58,928 nt of DNA, taken from Extibacter muris. GTDB taxonomy: Bacteria; Bacillota; Clostridia; Lachnospirales; Lachnospiraceae. Positions 9,462 to 18,948 of the stretch are shown one piece after another. The stretch's first letter is position 1. Every line of letters begins with the position of its first letter. A program made the position numbers and the translations under genes. The notes below the pieces were generated by a model that was not told where the DNA came from, searched no databases, and worked only from the letters and a program-made list of their open reading frames with translations. The stretch spans positions 1 through 58,928 of the forward strand of contig NZ_SMMX01000019.1 in the NCBI RefSeq assembly GCF_004345005.1. The letters are read 5' to 3'.

Positions 9462-10522
9462 CTGTAAATAAGATTCTTCTATGATAAGACTGGGTGAAAG
9501 GCTTAAAAATGAGCTTTTCACCCTTTGTTTTATATATACCATCTGGCTGATGGCATGTCAATAACAGGCGGTTCTTCCGCCTGTCTTAACCTGAATATTT
9601 TTAGTCCGGCAGTCTGCCTTCATACACAATGCTCAACTCTCCGTAGACCTGAGCCCAGTTCCGGATGGTAGCCGTCCATCTCTTTGCTGCTTCAAAGGTA
9701 GCCAGATACAGAGCCTTCAGCAGAGCTGTGTCACTAAGGAATACGCTCCTCTGCTGATTTAAACGCCGGTATGTGGAATTCAGTGATTCTATGGCGTTTG
9801 TGGTATAAATTACCTTTCGGACAATTGCTGTAAACTTGAAAATTGGAGAAATCGCATCCCGGTTGTCTTTCCATCGTTTCATGGAATTCGGATATTTCGG
9901 AGTCCACTTTTCAGTTACCCGGTCAAGGGCTGCCAGGGCTTTCTTCTCATCTGGAGCCTGATATATTGTTTTTAGATCCGTTGCAAAAGCTTTTCTGTCT
10001 TTATCTGGAACATACTTCAGTGGATTTCTTACCTGATGGACGATGCAGCGCTGATATTCTGTTTTAGGGAATGCAGCCGCAATAGCTTCTTTAATCCCAG
10101 TGAGGCCGTCAGCACAGAGAATCAGGATATCTTTTACACCACGGTTTTTCAGCTCATTCAGAACAGACAGCCAGTATTTAGAACTTTCGTTATCTCCAAC
10201 CTGAATGGTAAGGACTTCCTTATCCAGAGGCCGGTTCTGCCAGTCTTCAATCTGGGGAAGAATCTTATCTGTTACATCAGAAATAAATCCTTCGGAGGTT
10301 TCCATCATTTCCTTGATGGTTCCACCAAGAAGATCCTTAAGTGCATCTTGGGTATCTTCAGCCGTCTGAATATCGTATTCTTCCAGTAGCTGATGAATGA
10401 TGTTACGCTTGCCCTCCGTCATTTGTACCCGGTGTACAGGCTTCTTTTGTTTTGCCATAATAAAAGGCCCTCCTATGAATTAGATTTTATCATAGAAGAA
10501 CCTTTCATTTACATATTTACAG
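9462..10522 (-). mobile_element. IS256-type element, internally deleted
   Basis: The left end CTGTAAAT followed by TTCTTCTATGATAA (9462-9487) is repeated inverted at the right end (10484-10522) with a few extra bases inside. Between them lies one minus-strand transposase gene. The left end cuts off the IS3 remnant, so this element moved later. Two terminator-like hairpins (9493-9528 and about 9563-9584) lie between the left end and the transposase stop. Confidence 0.7.
9601..10458 (-). pseudogene. IS256 (Mutator-type) transposase with in-frame internal deletions
   Basis: The frame is open for 285 residues, against about 400 for the family. ILCADGLTGIKEAI (second Asp) and YTTNAIESLN (Glu) of the DDE triad are present. 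The block that normally holds the first Asp (DAIHY motif) is missing between QNRPLDKEV and LTIQVGDNES. A second segment is missing between KEMMET and SEGFISDVTDK. Both gaps keep the frame. Without the first catalytic Asp the protein should be inactive, though it may still bind DNA. A terminal-repeat pair still flanks it. Confidence 0.8.
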
Positions 10523-10590
10523 CAAAATTTTCATACTCCCTCCTGTGCAATACAGAATTCCATCCTCATTATTTGCCTAGCATCAACTTT

Positions 10591-11244
10591 CTATTTTTCT
10601 TTTGCCTGACCATAGCTTTTAAATTTTATCATAACATGCTCCATCTCTTCATCACTGAGCACAACTGGATCTCCGATGCACATTGCACGGTACTGTACTT
10701 CTGCACAGAACTCCATTCCGCATGCCAGACCATATGCGCCCTTTAAGTCTTTTCCACATGCCAGCATACCATGATTCGCAAGTAATACTGCATCGCTTTT
10801 TCCACACGCTTCACTTGCCGCTTCTGCCAGTTCTTTACTTCCGAAGGTTTTATACGGTGCACATGGTATTGTTGCAACTCCTGCATCTCCGATAACATAA
10901 TGAACTGCTTTCAACGGCTGATTCAGTACTGCGAAAACAGTGCAATACATGGAATGCGCATGTACAACTGCTCTACAGTCCGGTTTTGTTTTATACATTG
11001 CTGTATGTAAAGCCCATTCACTTGACGGCTTTTTGGTTCCCTCTACTACATTTGCTTCCAAATCCATTACTACTACATCTTCCGGTGTAGTATCAAAATA
11101 ACCGACACCAGATGGACTGATTGCCATAAGACTTTTCTCAGAATTATAAATACTAATGTTTCCACTTGTACCTGTGCTTAATCCATCTGCACTCATCTTC
11201 TTTCCGTATTCTACGATTTGACCTCTTTCTTCCTGTAATAACAT
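10591..11244 (-). CDS. Class II aldolase (fuculose-phosphate aldolase-like; DHAP-shunt candidate)
   Basis: This 217-residue zinc-dependent aldolase of the FucA/AraD family has the metal ligands in VVHAHSMY and the later LLANHGML segment, plus GTSGNIS and SPSGVGY that bind phosphate. Such enzymes cleave ketose-1-phosphates to DHAP and an aldehyde. Because MtnK- and MtnA-type genes lie in the same run, the likely substrate is 5-methylthioribulose-1-phosphate or 5-deoxyribulose-1-phosphate (the Ald2/DrdA role). That is inference; fuculose-1-phosphate remains possible. It is the last gene of the operon, next to an IS256 copy. Confidence 0.85.
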   Translation of the reverse strand: MLLQEERGQIVEYGKKMSADGLSTGTSGNISIYNSEKSLMAISPSGVGYFDTTPEDVVVMDLEANVVEGTKKPSSEWALHTAMYKTKPDCRAVVHAHSMYCTVFAVLNQPLKAVHYVIGDAGVATIPCAPYKTFGSKELAEAASEACGKSDAVLLANHGMLACGKDLKGAYGLACGMEFCAEVQYRAMCIGDPVVLSDEEMEHVMIKFKSYGQAKEK

Positions 11245-11288
11245 CTTTTTTTCTTCCCTTCTTTAATAAATGTAATCTATTTGCTATC

Positions 11289-12731
11289 CTAGTTAATAGG
11301 ATTAAGCATCTGTCTGTTTGAAAGCCATACCGGATAATATTTTTGTATCAGACTGTCTGTGCGCGGTTTAAAACGCTTTTCTTTTCCCTTGCTTTTTTCA
11401 TAAGAAATTTCAAAATATTCATTACATACCTTCATACATCCGTAGATAGATGCTTGTTCAAATCCCTCATATATAATCAATTTTTTCCCGGTCAAATCTG
11501 CTATCATCTGACACAAAACTTCTGATTGTAATCCTCCTCCGCACCCAAGAATGTAGTCCTTCTCATGCGGTATCATTTCACAAAGACTTTCATACTGTAC
11601 ATAGATAGAACATGCAATGTCACCTACCAGTGCCCATAACAGATCCGTTGTATCAAGAGCCGCATCAAAAGGTGCTCCAGTAATAAATCCGCCTTTTTTC
11701 AATGACTGTTTTTTTGAAAAATTCAAAGAGGCAAATGAGGCTGTACACAAAAATTCTTCTTTTTCATCCATCAGTCTGTCCAACTCTCCGTAAGGGACAT
11801 TTTCAAAAAACATCTTTTTGAACCGCTGGTAATTCATTCCTGTTACACCGGGGTTTGTCTCTACCTGATAATTATATCCCCCAAGATTACAGTCCGTCCA
11901 ACATCTTTCTTCCTTATCATAATACATTTTATCCACAATCGTAACAACAGGAGAAGTAGTTCCTGATACAATACCAACATCACCAGTATGGATGCCGCTT
12001 CCTTTTACAGCTACCTGGGTATCGGCTCCTCCTATAATGAATTCCGTATTAACAGGAAGTAATAATTCTTTACACAGTTCTTCTTTTATCCTTCCAAGAC
12101 TGCTTCCTGCTTTTTGTAACTCCGGCAGTATTTCTTTTCGGATACCGTAATAATTACATATACGCTGTGACCATTCCAGTGTCTCTATATCAAATAATTG
12201 TATTTCACATGCTTGGGATGGTTCTATAACAATCTTTCCTGTAAATATTTCTCCAATCCATTCACTCAGACTCGTAATTTTCTCTACTCTGTTATATAAG
12301 TCCGGATGTTTTTTCCTTAATCCCAGAAGCTTTGCGGCAGGAAAATCTTCTGTCACCCAGCGTCCTGTTATTTCATAGATATATTCTTTATCTGGTATTT
12401 CTTTTACCCATTCTCTTCCCCGGTTGTCAATATTCGGAAGTCCCAGAAAAGCCTGTCCGTCTTTATCAAACAGAACAATACTTTCCCTTGCACCGGAAGA
12501 AACAACTGCTGATACCTTTATATCAGGATACTCTTTCCTTAACTCCCGGCATCCTTCCATAATAGGCTTCTGCCACTCTTCCGGAAGAAAATACTGTGCA
12601 TCTTCATACATTTCATCTTTATGGTAGATATTCTCAAAAGATTTTACTGCATATATTTTCCCTGCGGATGATACAAGTGCTGCTCTGGAGTTGCCTGTTC
12701 CCAGGTCGACTACTATGTAATTTCTTTCCAT
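11289..12731 (-). CDS. FGGY-family carbohydrate kinase
   Basis: This 480-residue sugar kinase has the phosphate-1 motif VDLGTGNSRAAL at the start, FIIGGADTQVAVKGSG and GIVSGTTSP in the middle, and GCGGGLQSEVLCQMIADLTG in the adenosine site. The family phosphorylates pentuloses, hexuloses, glycerol or AI-2. The substrate cannot be read from sequence. It lies 44 bp before the aldolase and 11 bp after the dehydrogenase gene, so it belongs to the operon. Its presence beside a separate MtnK-type kinase suggests that the cluster handles a second sugar or a ketose intermediate. Confidence 0.85.
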   Translation of the reverse strand: MERNYIVVDLGTGNSRAALVSSAGKIYAVKSFENIYHKDEMYEDAQYFLPEEWQKPIMEGCRELRKEYPDIKVSAVVSSGARESIVLFDKDGQAFLGLPNIDNRGREWVKEIPDKEYIYEITGRWVTEDFPAAKLLGLRKKHPDLYNRVEKITSLSEWIGEIFTGKIVIEPSQACEIQLFDIETLEWSQRICNYYGIRKEILPELQKAGSSLGRIKEELCKELLLPVNTEFIIGGADTQVAVKGSGIHTGDVGIVSGTTSPVVTIVDKMYYDKEERCWTDCNLGGYNYQVETNPGVTGMNYQRFKKMFFENVPYGELDRLMDEKEEFLCTASFASLNFSKKQSLKKGGFITGAPFDAALDTTDLLWALVGDIACSIYVQYESLCEMIPHEKDYILGCGGGLQSEVLCQMIADLTGKKLIIYEGFEQASIYGCMKVCNEYFEISYEKSKGKEKRFKPRTDSLIQKYYPVWLSNRQMLNPIN

Positions 12732-12742
12732 CTCAATACTCC

Positions 12743-13726
12743 TTAAAGTACACAGCGATTATAAACTACTTTTTCCAGATCTTCATTTTTAAGCCATTTT
12801 ATAATCCTGTCTGTCATAATCTCGGACTGATGATCCGTCACTTCAAATGTAGAACCACAGATATGCGGTGTTAAAAGAACATTGTCAAATTTTGCAACCT
12901 CAAGAGCCTCTTCCGTCGGAGGTTCAACCGAAAGTACGTCTAAAATAGCGCCCTGGATTTTCTTCTCTTTCAGTGTTTTTATTAAGGCTTCTTCATCTAT
13001 AACTGCACTTCTTGCCGTATTTACAAAAATCGCTGTCTCTTTCATCTGTGCGAACAGTTGTTCATTAATCATTCCCCGTGTACTGTCAAGAACTGGCAGA
13101 TGTATAGATACAATATCTGATTCCCGGAAAATCTTTTCCATTTCACATTTTTTATAATTTTCTTTTACAAATTCCACATAAGGGTCATAAAATGCAATCT
13201 CACAGCCAAATGCTTCCAGTATCTTCGCAGCAGAACGGCCTACAGCTCCGAATCCAACAAATCCTACTTTCTTTCCATATAATTCATGTCCCATCCACAG
13301 ATAATATGGTGTAGTTCCTTCTTTCCATTCGCCTTTTTTAAGCCATTCTACAGAAGGAAGAACATTTCTCATATAATTAAGTAAAAGTCCTACAAGCATC
13401 TCTGCTACGGCCTGTGCATTACGTGCCGGTGTACAGAGAATCGGAACACCGGCTTTCGTACACGCATCTACATCCAGATTTGCAGGATTTGCTCTGCAGT
13501 CACCGATAAATTTAAGCTTGTCATAGCCGGATAATACCTTCTCTGTTACCCGGTCAAGTTCTGTTATTACCGCATCTGGTTCAAGTTCCTTTAATACCTT
13601 TAACATCTCATCTTCATAATACCTCTCACCCGTTTTTGTCCACGGGTCATATATAATCTCATCAAAATAAGGCTTTAATTCTTCGATTTTCTTTTCTGTA
13701 AATGGTGCTCTGATTAATAATTTCAT
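12743..13726 (-). CDS. D-isomer specific 2-hydroxyacid dehydrogenase
   Basis: This 327-residue NAD-dependent dehydrogenase has the Rossmann motif VGFGAVGRSAAKI near residue 155, then catalytic Arg in NTARSAVID, Glu in SVEPP and His in LTPHICGST. It would interconvert a 2-oxoacid and a D-2-hydroxyacid. It sits 10 bp downstream of the MtnA-type gene and 11 bp upstream of the FGGY kinase. Its role in a methylthioribose or deoxyribose pathway is not obvious. It might process the released aldehyde after oxidation, or act on another substrate. Confidence 0.88.
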   Translation of the reverse strand: MKLLIRAPFTEKKIEELKPYFDEIIYDPWTKTGERYYEDEMLKVLKELEPDAVITELDRVTEKVLSGYDKLKFIGDCRANPANLDVDACTKAGVPILCTPARNAQAVAEMLVGLLLNYMRNVLPSVEWLKKGEWKEGTTPYYLWMGHELYGKKVGFVGFGAVGRSAAKILEAFGCEIAFYDPYVEFVKENYKKCEMEKIFRESDIVSIHLPVLDSTRGMINEQLFAQMKETAIFVNTARSAVIDEEALIKTLKEKKIQGAILDVLSVEPPTEEALEVAKFDNVLLTPHICGSTFEVTDHQSEIMTDRIIKWLKNEDLEKVVYNRCVL

Positions 13727-13736
13727 AGTCTTACTC

Positions 13737-14789
13737 CTAATAGAATTCTTTTACTTTAGAATCAAAATAATCGTTTAGTACATATGGTGTATATACACCT
13801 TTATCAGTTACAATTCCACTGATTAAATGCGGTGGTGTAATGTCAAAGGATGGATATATTCCTTTTACCTCAGGCAGAGTATTTGGGATTCCTCTGTAGC
13901 TTAATACCTGTGCCGGGTCTCTTTCTTCTATAATAATGTCACTTCCATGAAGCTTATCCTCATCTGGAATTCCTGTTACAAAATATGGAATTCTAAAATA
14001 TTTTGCCAGAATTGCTATCTGGTATGTTCCGATTTTATTAGCAATATGTCCATCCCTTGCGATCGTATCTGCTGCGGATGTAAATAAATTTACATTTTTA
14101 TGCTGCATCGTATATGCAACCATATTATCTGTAATCACTGTTGTATCAAATCCCATCTGTGAACAACAACTGGAAGTAAGTCTTGCCCCCTGCAGATATG
14201 GCCTTGTCTCCGCACAGTAAATCTTAACGTCATTATTATTTTTACGGGCTGCACGGAGCATCATTCCTATAATTGTTTCTCCAAAGCACTGTGTCATAAT
14301 GGTTCCGTTCTTTGGAAATAAATCTGCCAGATATTCTCCTACTTTTCCCATAGTTGAATATCTTCTGTTCAAAGAGTCAATCGTTCTGTTAAATATAGCT
14401 TCAACCGGATTAGCTCCTTTTTCCATCGCTTCCTTTGCAGCTTTCAGACAGCCTTCTGTAACGATGCCCATTCTGTTTGCGGTAGTTGGTCTTGCATGAG
14501 AGATATCATAAGAAGCCTGTGTAAGATACGCTATCTGTTCCGCTTCTTTCTTATCCTTTACTTCATACGCAGCCAGCGTCATTCCCATTCCTGCCGCAGT
14601 ATAAGGTCCTGCACTCTGCGTTACCATATCAGTAATAGCTTTTGCAACCTCTTTATAGGTGTTACATTCTACAAACTTTATTTCTGTCGGATAGACTCTT
14701 CTGTCTAATATCCGTACTTTTCCATCTTCATACCAGGCAACATTTTCATACTGAAGCATAAATGCCAAATCCTGATCCTGTCTTTCCAT
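13737..14789 (-). CDS. mtnA: MtnA/DrdI-type aldose-1-phosphate isomerase
   Basis: This protein of the eIF2B-related isomerase family should convert 5-methylthioribose-1-phosphate (or 5-deoxyribose-1-phosphate) to the ribulose-1-phosphate. AGMGMTLAAY, ARPTTANRMG, the catalytic Cys in MTQCFGETIIG and Asp in ITDNMVAY are visible. The usual MtnA motif is THCNAG, so this is a divergent branch, perhaps a DrdI. I choose the ATG at 14789 (MERQDQDLAFML), with GGGAG upstream, giving 350 residues. The in-frame start at 14849 would add 20 residues. The kinase gene lies 69 bp upstream. Confidence 0.85.
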   Translation of the reverse strand: MERQDQDLAFMLQYENVAWYEDGKVRILDRRVYPTEIKFVECNTYKEVAKAITDMVTQSAGPYTAAGMGMTLAAYEVKDKKEAEQIAYLTQASYDISHARPTTANRMGIVTEGCLKAAKEAMEKGANPVEAIFNRTIDSLNRRYSTMGKVGEYLADLFPKNGTIMTQCFGETIIGMMLRAARKNNNDVKIYCAETRPYLQGARLTSSCCSQMGFDTTVITDNMVAYTMQHKNVNLFTSAADTIARDGHIANKIGTYQIAILAKYFRIPYFVTGIPDEDKLHGSDIIIEERDPAQVLSYRGIPNTLPEVKGIYPSFDITPPHLISGIVTDKGVYTPYVLNDYFDSKVKEFY

Positions 14790-14858
14790 TCTTTTCACTC
14801 CCTGTCTTTTTAAGATATCAGGAGTACCGCAATTAAACAGTACTCCCAATTCCTTATG

Positions 14859-16067
14859 CTAATTCTTTAATACATCTGTACCTAATTTTACAACTTCTTT
14901 TCCGTTGGTTAATTTTGCTCTTTCTTTGATTAAACGGATACCAATTTCAATTAGATTTCTTTCCATCGGTATTCTCCTGCCCGGGTCTTCTACGTTTGTT
15001 ACTTCCATAACTTTTGAGTCTCCGACAACTCTGCGGATAACCTCTGTTCCGGCATATCCAAGAGAATCCGCCATTGCTTTTGCAATATAATCTTTTCTGA
15101 ATCCCTCAGCGGTATAGATAGGAAACTTTACAATCTCTTTGTATTTTTCCTCCATCTTCTGCTGTACTTTATCAACAATCTCTAAAATCGTATTTTTTAC
15201 CCAATCTAAAAATTGTATATTCTCAGAATCTGTATAATATTTGTTTGCCCATGCAAAGAATAAGTTTCCTATTACATTGCCGATGTCATATCCCATAGGT
15301 CCATAGAAAGCAAATTCTGGGTCAATGACTTTCATCCCCTCTTCATTTACAAAGATAGAACCCGAATGCAAATCTCCATGGATAAGTGCCTGTGCATGAT
15401 TCATAAAATCATCTCTGAGTTTACCTACTTCCGTATGTAATTCCTTATCAGAATACAACTTTTCTTCTACGAATGTCAGATTCTCATCTAAGATAATATT
15501 TCGGTTTTTATAATCATCATATGGCTCTGTAAAAACCAAATCCTCTGATATGTCACATAATTCCGGATTGGTAAATAACTTTACCTTTTCTTTCTTCTCT
15601 GCCCTGTCCATGACAAGATCTGTAGTAGGAAGGAGTGTATCCACTAAGAATTTTGAAATGTTTTCACTAAAATGAGAAAATGTATTTCCTCCCATTAATT
15701 CTTTTCTGAGATTCTTATACGTAGAAATATCTTCCATACATAATACATACATAGCTTTATCATAGTAATAGATTTCCGGTACATATTCCGGTGCATATTT
15801 TCCTTCTATTTCAAGAATCTCTGCCTCGATTTTATTCCGGTGCATATCAAGAGGCCTTCCGGATGAACGAAGTACAGTATCAGCCTGCTTAATAATAACG
15901 GATTTTCCGCTCTCCGGGTTCCATACTTTAAAAACATAGTTGATGTTTCCGTCTCCTATTTCAATGGCATCCAACTTTTCCTCTTCTGTAAAAAGATTTA
16001 AAACCTTTTTTGTATATACCTTTACTGTCTCTGTGTCTAATAAGAAATGTTTAGAATATTTGTTCAT
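14859..16067 (-). CDS. mtnK: S-methyl-5-thioribose kinase (MtnK-type)
   Basis: This 402-residue kinase has the aminoglycoside-phosphotransferase-like fold. IHGDLHSGSIFV carries the catalytic Asp and DPEFAFYGPMGYDIGN binds metal, both in the MtnK pattern. GDGNINYVFKVW lies near the N terminus. It phosphorylates 5-methylthioribose (or 5-deoxyribose) at C1. Together with the isomerase and aldolase this gives a three-step route to DHAP plus an aldehyde. The gene begins 15 bp after the NhaC-type permease, with GGCGGG as ribosome site. Confidence 0.92.
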   Translation of the reverse strand: MNKYSKHFLLDTETVKVYTKKVLNLFTEEEKLDAIEIGDGNINYVFKVWNPESGKSVIIKQADTVLRSSGRPLDMHRNKIEAEILEIEGKYAPEYVPEIYYYDKAMYVLCMEDISTYKNLRKELMGGNTFSHFSENISKFLVDTLLPTTDLVMDRAEKKEKVKLFTNPELCDISEDLVFTEPYDDYKNRNIILDENLTFVEEKLYSDKELHTEVGKLRDDFMNHAQALIHGDLHSGSIFVNEEGMKVIDPEFAFYGPMGYDIGNVIGNLFFAWANKYYTDSENIQFLDWVKNTILEIVDKVQQKMEEKYKEIVKFPIYTAEGFRKDYIAKAMADSLGYAGTEVIRRVVGDSKVMEVTNVEDPGRRIPMERNLIEIGIRLIKERAKLTNGKEVVKLGTDVLKN

Positions 16068-16082
16068 TTTAATGCCCGCCTT

Positions 16083-17292
16083 TTATTTTTCTTTTTTCTT
16101 CTTAATGTTCGGACATCCGAGTAAAATAAATATTACTCCGGAGATAATCATCAGGATGGAGTACCATACATATGGCATAATAGTTACCGGAGCGATTCCT
16201 GCCAGAGCACCTGCTGTAAGCAGCTGCCCTGCATATGGTGTCAATCCGTTAAAGGCAGAAGAGAATAAATCCAGAATACTTGCTGTTCTTTGTGGTGCAA
16301 TATCAAATTCTTCTGAAATATCCTTTGCAATCGGTCCGACAGCAATGATAGAAATTGTGTTATTAGTAGTTGCAACATCAACTAAACTTACCAATGCAGC
16401 AATGCTCAACTCTGCACCTCTCTTTGTCTTTGTTCCCTTTGACAGTTTTGCAAGCAGCCAATCGATACCTCCAAGATATTTCATAATTGCAACCAGACCA
16501 CCTACGAAAACAGCGATAACTGCCATATCCTGCATTCCCTTCATACCTTCATGTACAACGGTGAAAGATTCTACTGCGGAAAAATCACCATGGATAACGC
16601 CAATAACCATTCCTGATAAAACAGAAATTGTCATGGCCGGAATAACATGTACACCTGCAATAGATAATGCAATAATCAGTACATATGGAATCAGGTTTAC
16701 AATATTGATATCTCCGCCTGTTGCAATCTTAGCCGCGTCAATCGGATATAATGCAAGAACCACAATAGTAATAATAACAGCCGGAAGTACCATAAGAATG
16801 TTTGCTTTGAATTTCTCTTTCATTCCGATATTTTGTGTTGTTGCTGCTGCAATTGTTGTATCAGAGATGAAAGAAAGGTTATCTCCGAACATTGCACCGC
16901 CTACAACAATACCACTTACTAATGCAAGACTTACGCCAGTCTTATCTGCAATATTAATTGCGATAGGCATAAGTGCTGATACGGTTCCCATTGAAGTTCC
17001 CATTGAGAAACTTAAGATACAACCGATAATAAATAATCCAGGTAAAATCATATTAGCCGGTAAAATAGATATACCGATATTTGTTACTGTATCCGTAGCG
17101 TGCATTCCTCCAGCAACACCGTAGAAAGCACCTGCCAGCATATAGATGATAACCATCAGAATCAGTGTCTGCTCACCGCCTCCTCTACAGAACATATTTA
17201 CCCTTTCTTCAAAAGACATTTTCTCAGCACACGGACTCTTTACAAATAATGCAATAGCTGATGCAAGGAAAATACCAATCATTAATGGAAAA
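16083..17292 (-). pseudogene. NhaC-type permease, C-terminal part (split by transposon)
   Basis: About 400 residues of a Na+/H+ antiporter-like NhaC permease are present, with many membrane segments and motifs such as SFMGTSMGT-like FSMGTSMGTVSALMP and SDTTIAAATTQN. An ATG at 17282 lies inside the first membrane region. In-frame sequence upstream reads NFPL and then stops at the element junction near 17291. The N terminus (MNNNSNKQGS to KDFNN) lies at 26590-26702. Joining the two at the shared AATTTT restores an unbroken frame, DFNNFPLMIG. The permease probably imports the sugar used by the operon. Confidence 0.88.
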
Positions 17293-17362
17293 TTTTATAT
17301 CTAATTTGCAATTATCTGCATAAATACTACATTCAAAGCATTTTAAAGTATATGGAAATATT

Positions 17363-17410
17363 CATTTTACCACGAAATTACCACGATTGAATGAGCCTTG
17401 ATATGACGAT
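17363..17410 (-). repeat. Int arm-type repeats, left end of the Tn916-like element
   Basis: TTACCACGAAATTACCACG followed by ATTGAATGAGCCTTGATATG is the inverse of the block at 418-460. Direct copies of TTACCACGA are spaced by 11 bp, as expected of DR2-type integrase sites. Confidence 0.6.
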
Positions 17411-17457
17411 ATAAATAAAAACCGTAATTTTATTTACACGCTAATGTATAAAAATAA

Positions 17458-17811
17458 TTACGTTTTTTCTTCGTTGAATTTATAGCCGACACCCCAGACA
17501 GTTAGTATGTACTGCGGATTGTCTGGGGACGGTTCTATCTTCTTTCTTAGCTTCCGTATGAATGATGTGAGATTGTTTCCCTCTGGGGCATTGTGGAAGC
17601 CCCAGACATTCTCGTATAGTTGGTCTTTCGTAAATACTTGCCCTTTGTGTAACATGAGGAAGTGGAGCAGGTCAAATTCTTTAGCAGTCAGATATATAGA
17701 CGTTCCCTCTTCGTTGGTAAAGGTACGGGTTAATGGGTCTATATCAAATCCTTTTTTCTGCTGATTAAAAGAAGCAGGGGTGTAAGCAAGTTTAGAGGAC
17801 AGCCATTCCAC
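17458..17811 (-). CDS. OmpR-type winged-helix DNA-binding protein without receiver domain
   Basis: The visible frame encodes 117 residues with a complete OmpR/PhoB effector domain: YLTAKEFDLLHFLMLHKGQV, then NNLTSFIRKLRKKIEP and VWGVGYKFNEE. No phosphoacceptor receiver domain is present. The frame stays open upstream of the GTG at 17811 to about 17855 (reading KILIVEFTEKEDAVF), so the true start may be near the overlap with the exporter stop codon. It is last in a PEBP-exporter-regulator run and could regulate it. Confidence 0.7.
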   Translation of the reverse strand: MEWLSSKLAYTPASFNQQKKGFDIDPLTRTFTNEEGTSIYLTAKEFDLLHFLMLHKGQVFTKDQLYENVWGFHNAPEGNNLTSFIRKLRKKIEPSPDNPQYILTVWGVGYKFNEEKT

Positions 17812-17855
17812 CGCTTGTTGGAAAACAGCGTCCTCTTTTTCAGTAAATTCAACAA

Positions 17856-18371
17856 TCAGTATTTTCCCATAGTACCACCTACCTTAAATTTATGAAAGGG
17901 GAAAGAGTTTACTGCCAGTGAAATACCAATCCCTAATGAAGTGTCAACAATCCTATTCCATGCGAACCAAATAGGACTTATATCTTTCTCATGTGTTACT
18001 GTTACGCATAAGAATACAACGCACGTTAAAAATGTTCCTTTTTTCTGTTTCAACAGTACAGACAGATTGATGATTGGAATCAATAAAATAGATAAAGTCA
18101 ATTCCCGAAGTATTTCTGGCTGAATGGGCAAAAAAATTCTTTCCATAAGCAAAAAGAGCATTCCAAGTATACCGCCGATAATTGTTGAAAGTTCCCTGTT
18201 TTTAGCAACGCTCAAACTGTTTTCCATATCTGGCTGTATGCACAGTATAGACGCAATCACTGCATAAAAAGGAACACTTGAAGCTCTTAAGCTATCTATC
18301 AAAAAACAAAGGAACACAGAAAGTACCGTCTTAATTGTCCGTAATCCAACTTTAACAGGCTTACTTTTCAT
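17856..18371 (-). CDS. Aromatic acid exporter-like (FUSC/ArAE) membrane protein
   Basis: This 171-residue protein has about four hydrophobic segments and the family-like opening VGLRTIKTVLSVFLCFLID plus YAVIASILCIQPDMENSL. These resemble the N-terminal membrane half of ArAE_1/FUSC proteins, which are usually about twice as long with a soluble C-terminal part. It overlaps the PEBP gene end by 11 bp. Export of an aromatic acid or related compound is a family-based guess. The short length may mean a minimal or truncated form. Confidence 0.7.
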   Translation of the reverse strand: MKSKPVKVGLRTIKTVLSVFLCFLIDSLRASSVPFYAVIASILCIQPDMENSLSVAKNRELSTIIGGILGMLFLLMERIFLPIQPEILRELTLSILLIPIINLSVLLKQKKGTFLTCVVFLCVTVTHEKDISPIWFAWNRIVDTSLGIGISLAVNSFPFHKFKVGGTMGKY

Positions 18372-18861
18372 ACAACCCTTTTAGTACAGCTTCTTCAAGG
18401 ATGTGCCCCTCCATTTCTTGATAGAGTTCATTAAGATAAAATCCGTTTTTTAAATCAAGCAGTTTATCAAGGGCAAATACATGAAGCTCATAAATATGTG
18501 CTTTATCTGGTGGTGCCATTCCACCATAACAGCTTGCCTGTTCTCTGGTTTGCTGATTCCCCAATATGCTTGTCCAGCTATTCGCACCTTGTATAAAGTC
18601 CTTTGCTGTCTGGCTTTCGTTTTCCTTTAATTCACTTCTTGTTAGATTAGCTCCTAACCAATGCACCCATATAAAACCCGTCACTGGATATGCGTCTTTA
18701 TCTTCCAGTATAAAGGCAAAGGAAACCGTTTTATCTGGTGCATTTTTAATTTTGAACGGAATTGAATACGTTGGCACATCATTTTCATTGAATTGCACTC
18801 CATGACTACCATATTTTTTTTCAATAATTCCATTAGAAATTCCTATACTTGAAATATACAT
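18361..18861 (-). CDS. YbhB/YbcL-type PEBP (Raf-kinase-inhibitor-like) protein
   Basis: This 166-residue protein contains DVPTYSIPFKIKNAPDKTVS, TGFIWVHWLGANL and SCYGGMAPPDKAHIYELHVF, which are the phospholipid/anion-binding motifs of the PEBP family in bacterial YbhB/YbcL form. No signal peptide is visible, so it is cytoplasmic. Function of bacterial members is poorly known. It is the first gene of a three-gene unit with an exporter-like protein and a winged-helix protein, inside the Tn916-like element. Confidence 0.85.
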   Translation of the reverse strand: MYISSIGISNGIIEKKYGSHGVQFNENDVPTYSIPFKIKNAPDKTVSFAFILEDKDAYPVTGFIWVHWLGANLTRSELKENESQTAKDFIQGANSWTSILGNQQTREQASCYGGMAPPDKAHIYELHVFALDKLLDLKNGFYLNELYQEMEGHILEEAVLKGLYEK

Positions 18862-18948
18862 AAATTTTCCTCCTTGTATATCGTTTAATTTCAGATATAT
18901 ATTAACAAAGAGGAAGAAAAACGTAAATTACCCACTTTTTTGTAGGTA

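Noticed and set aside
15940-17124. 394-codon plus-strand frame opposite mtnK and the permease
   Set aside because: It reflects codon bias of the minus-strand genes. The real products on the other strand have clear motifs.
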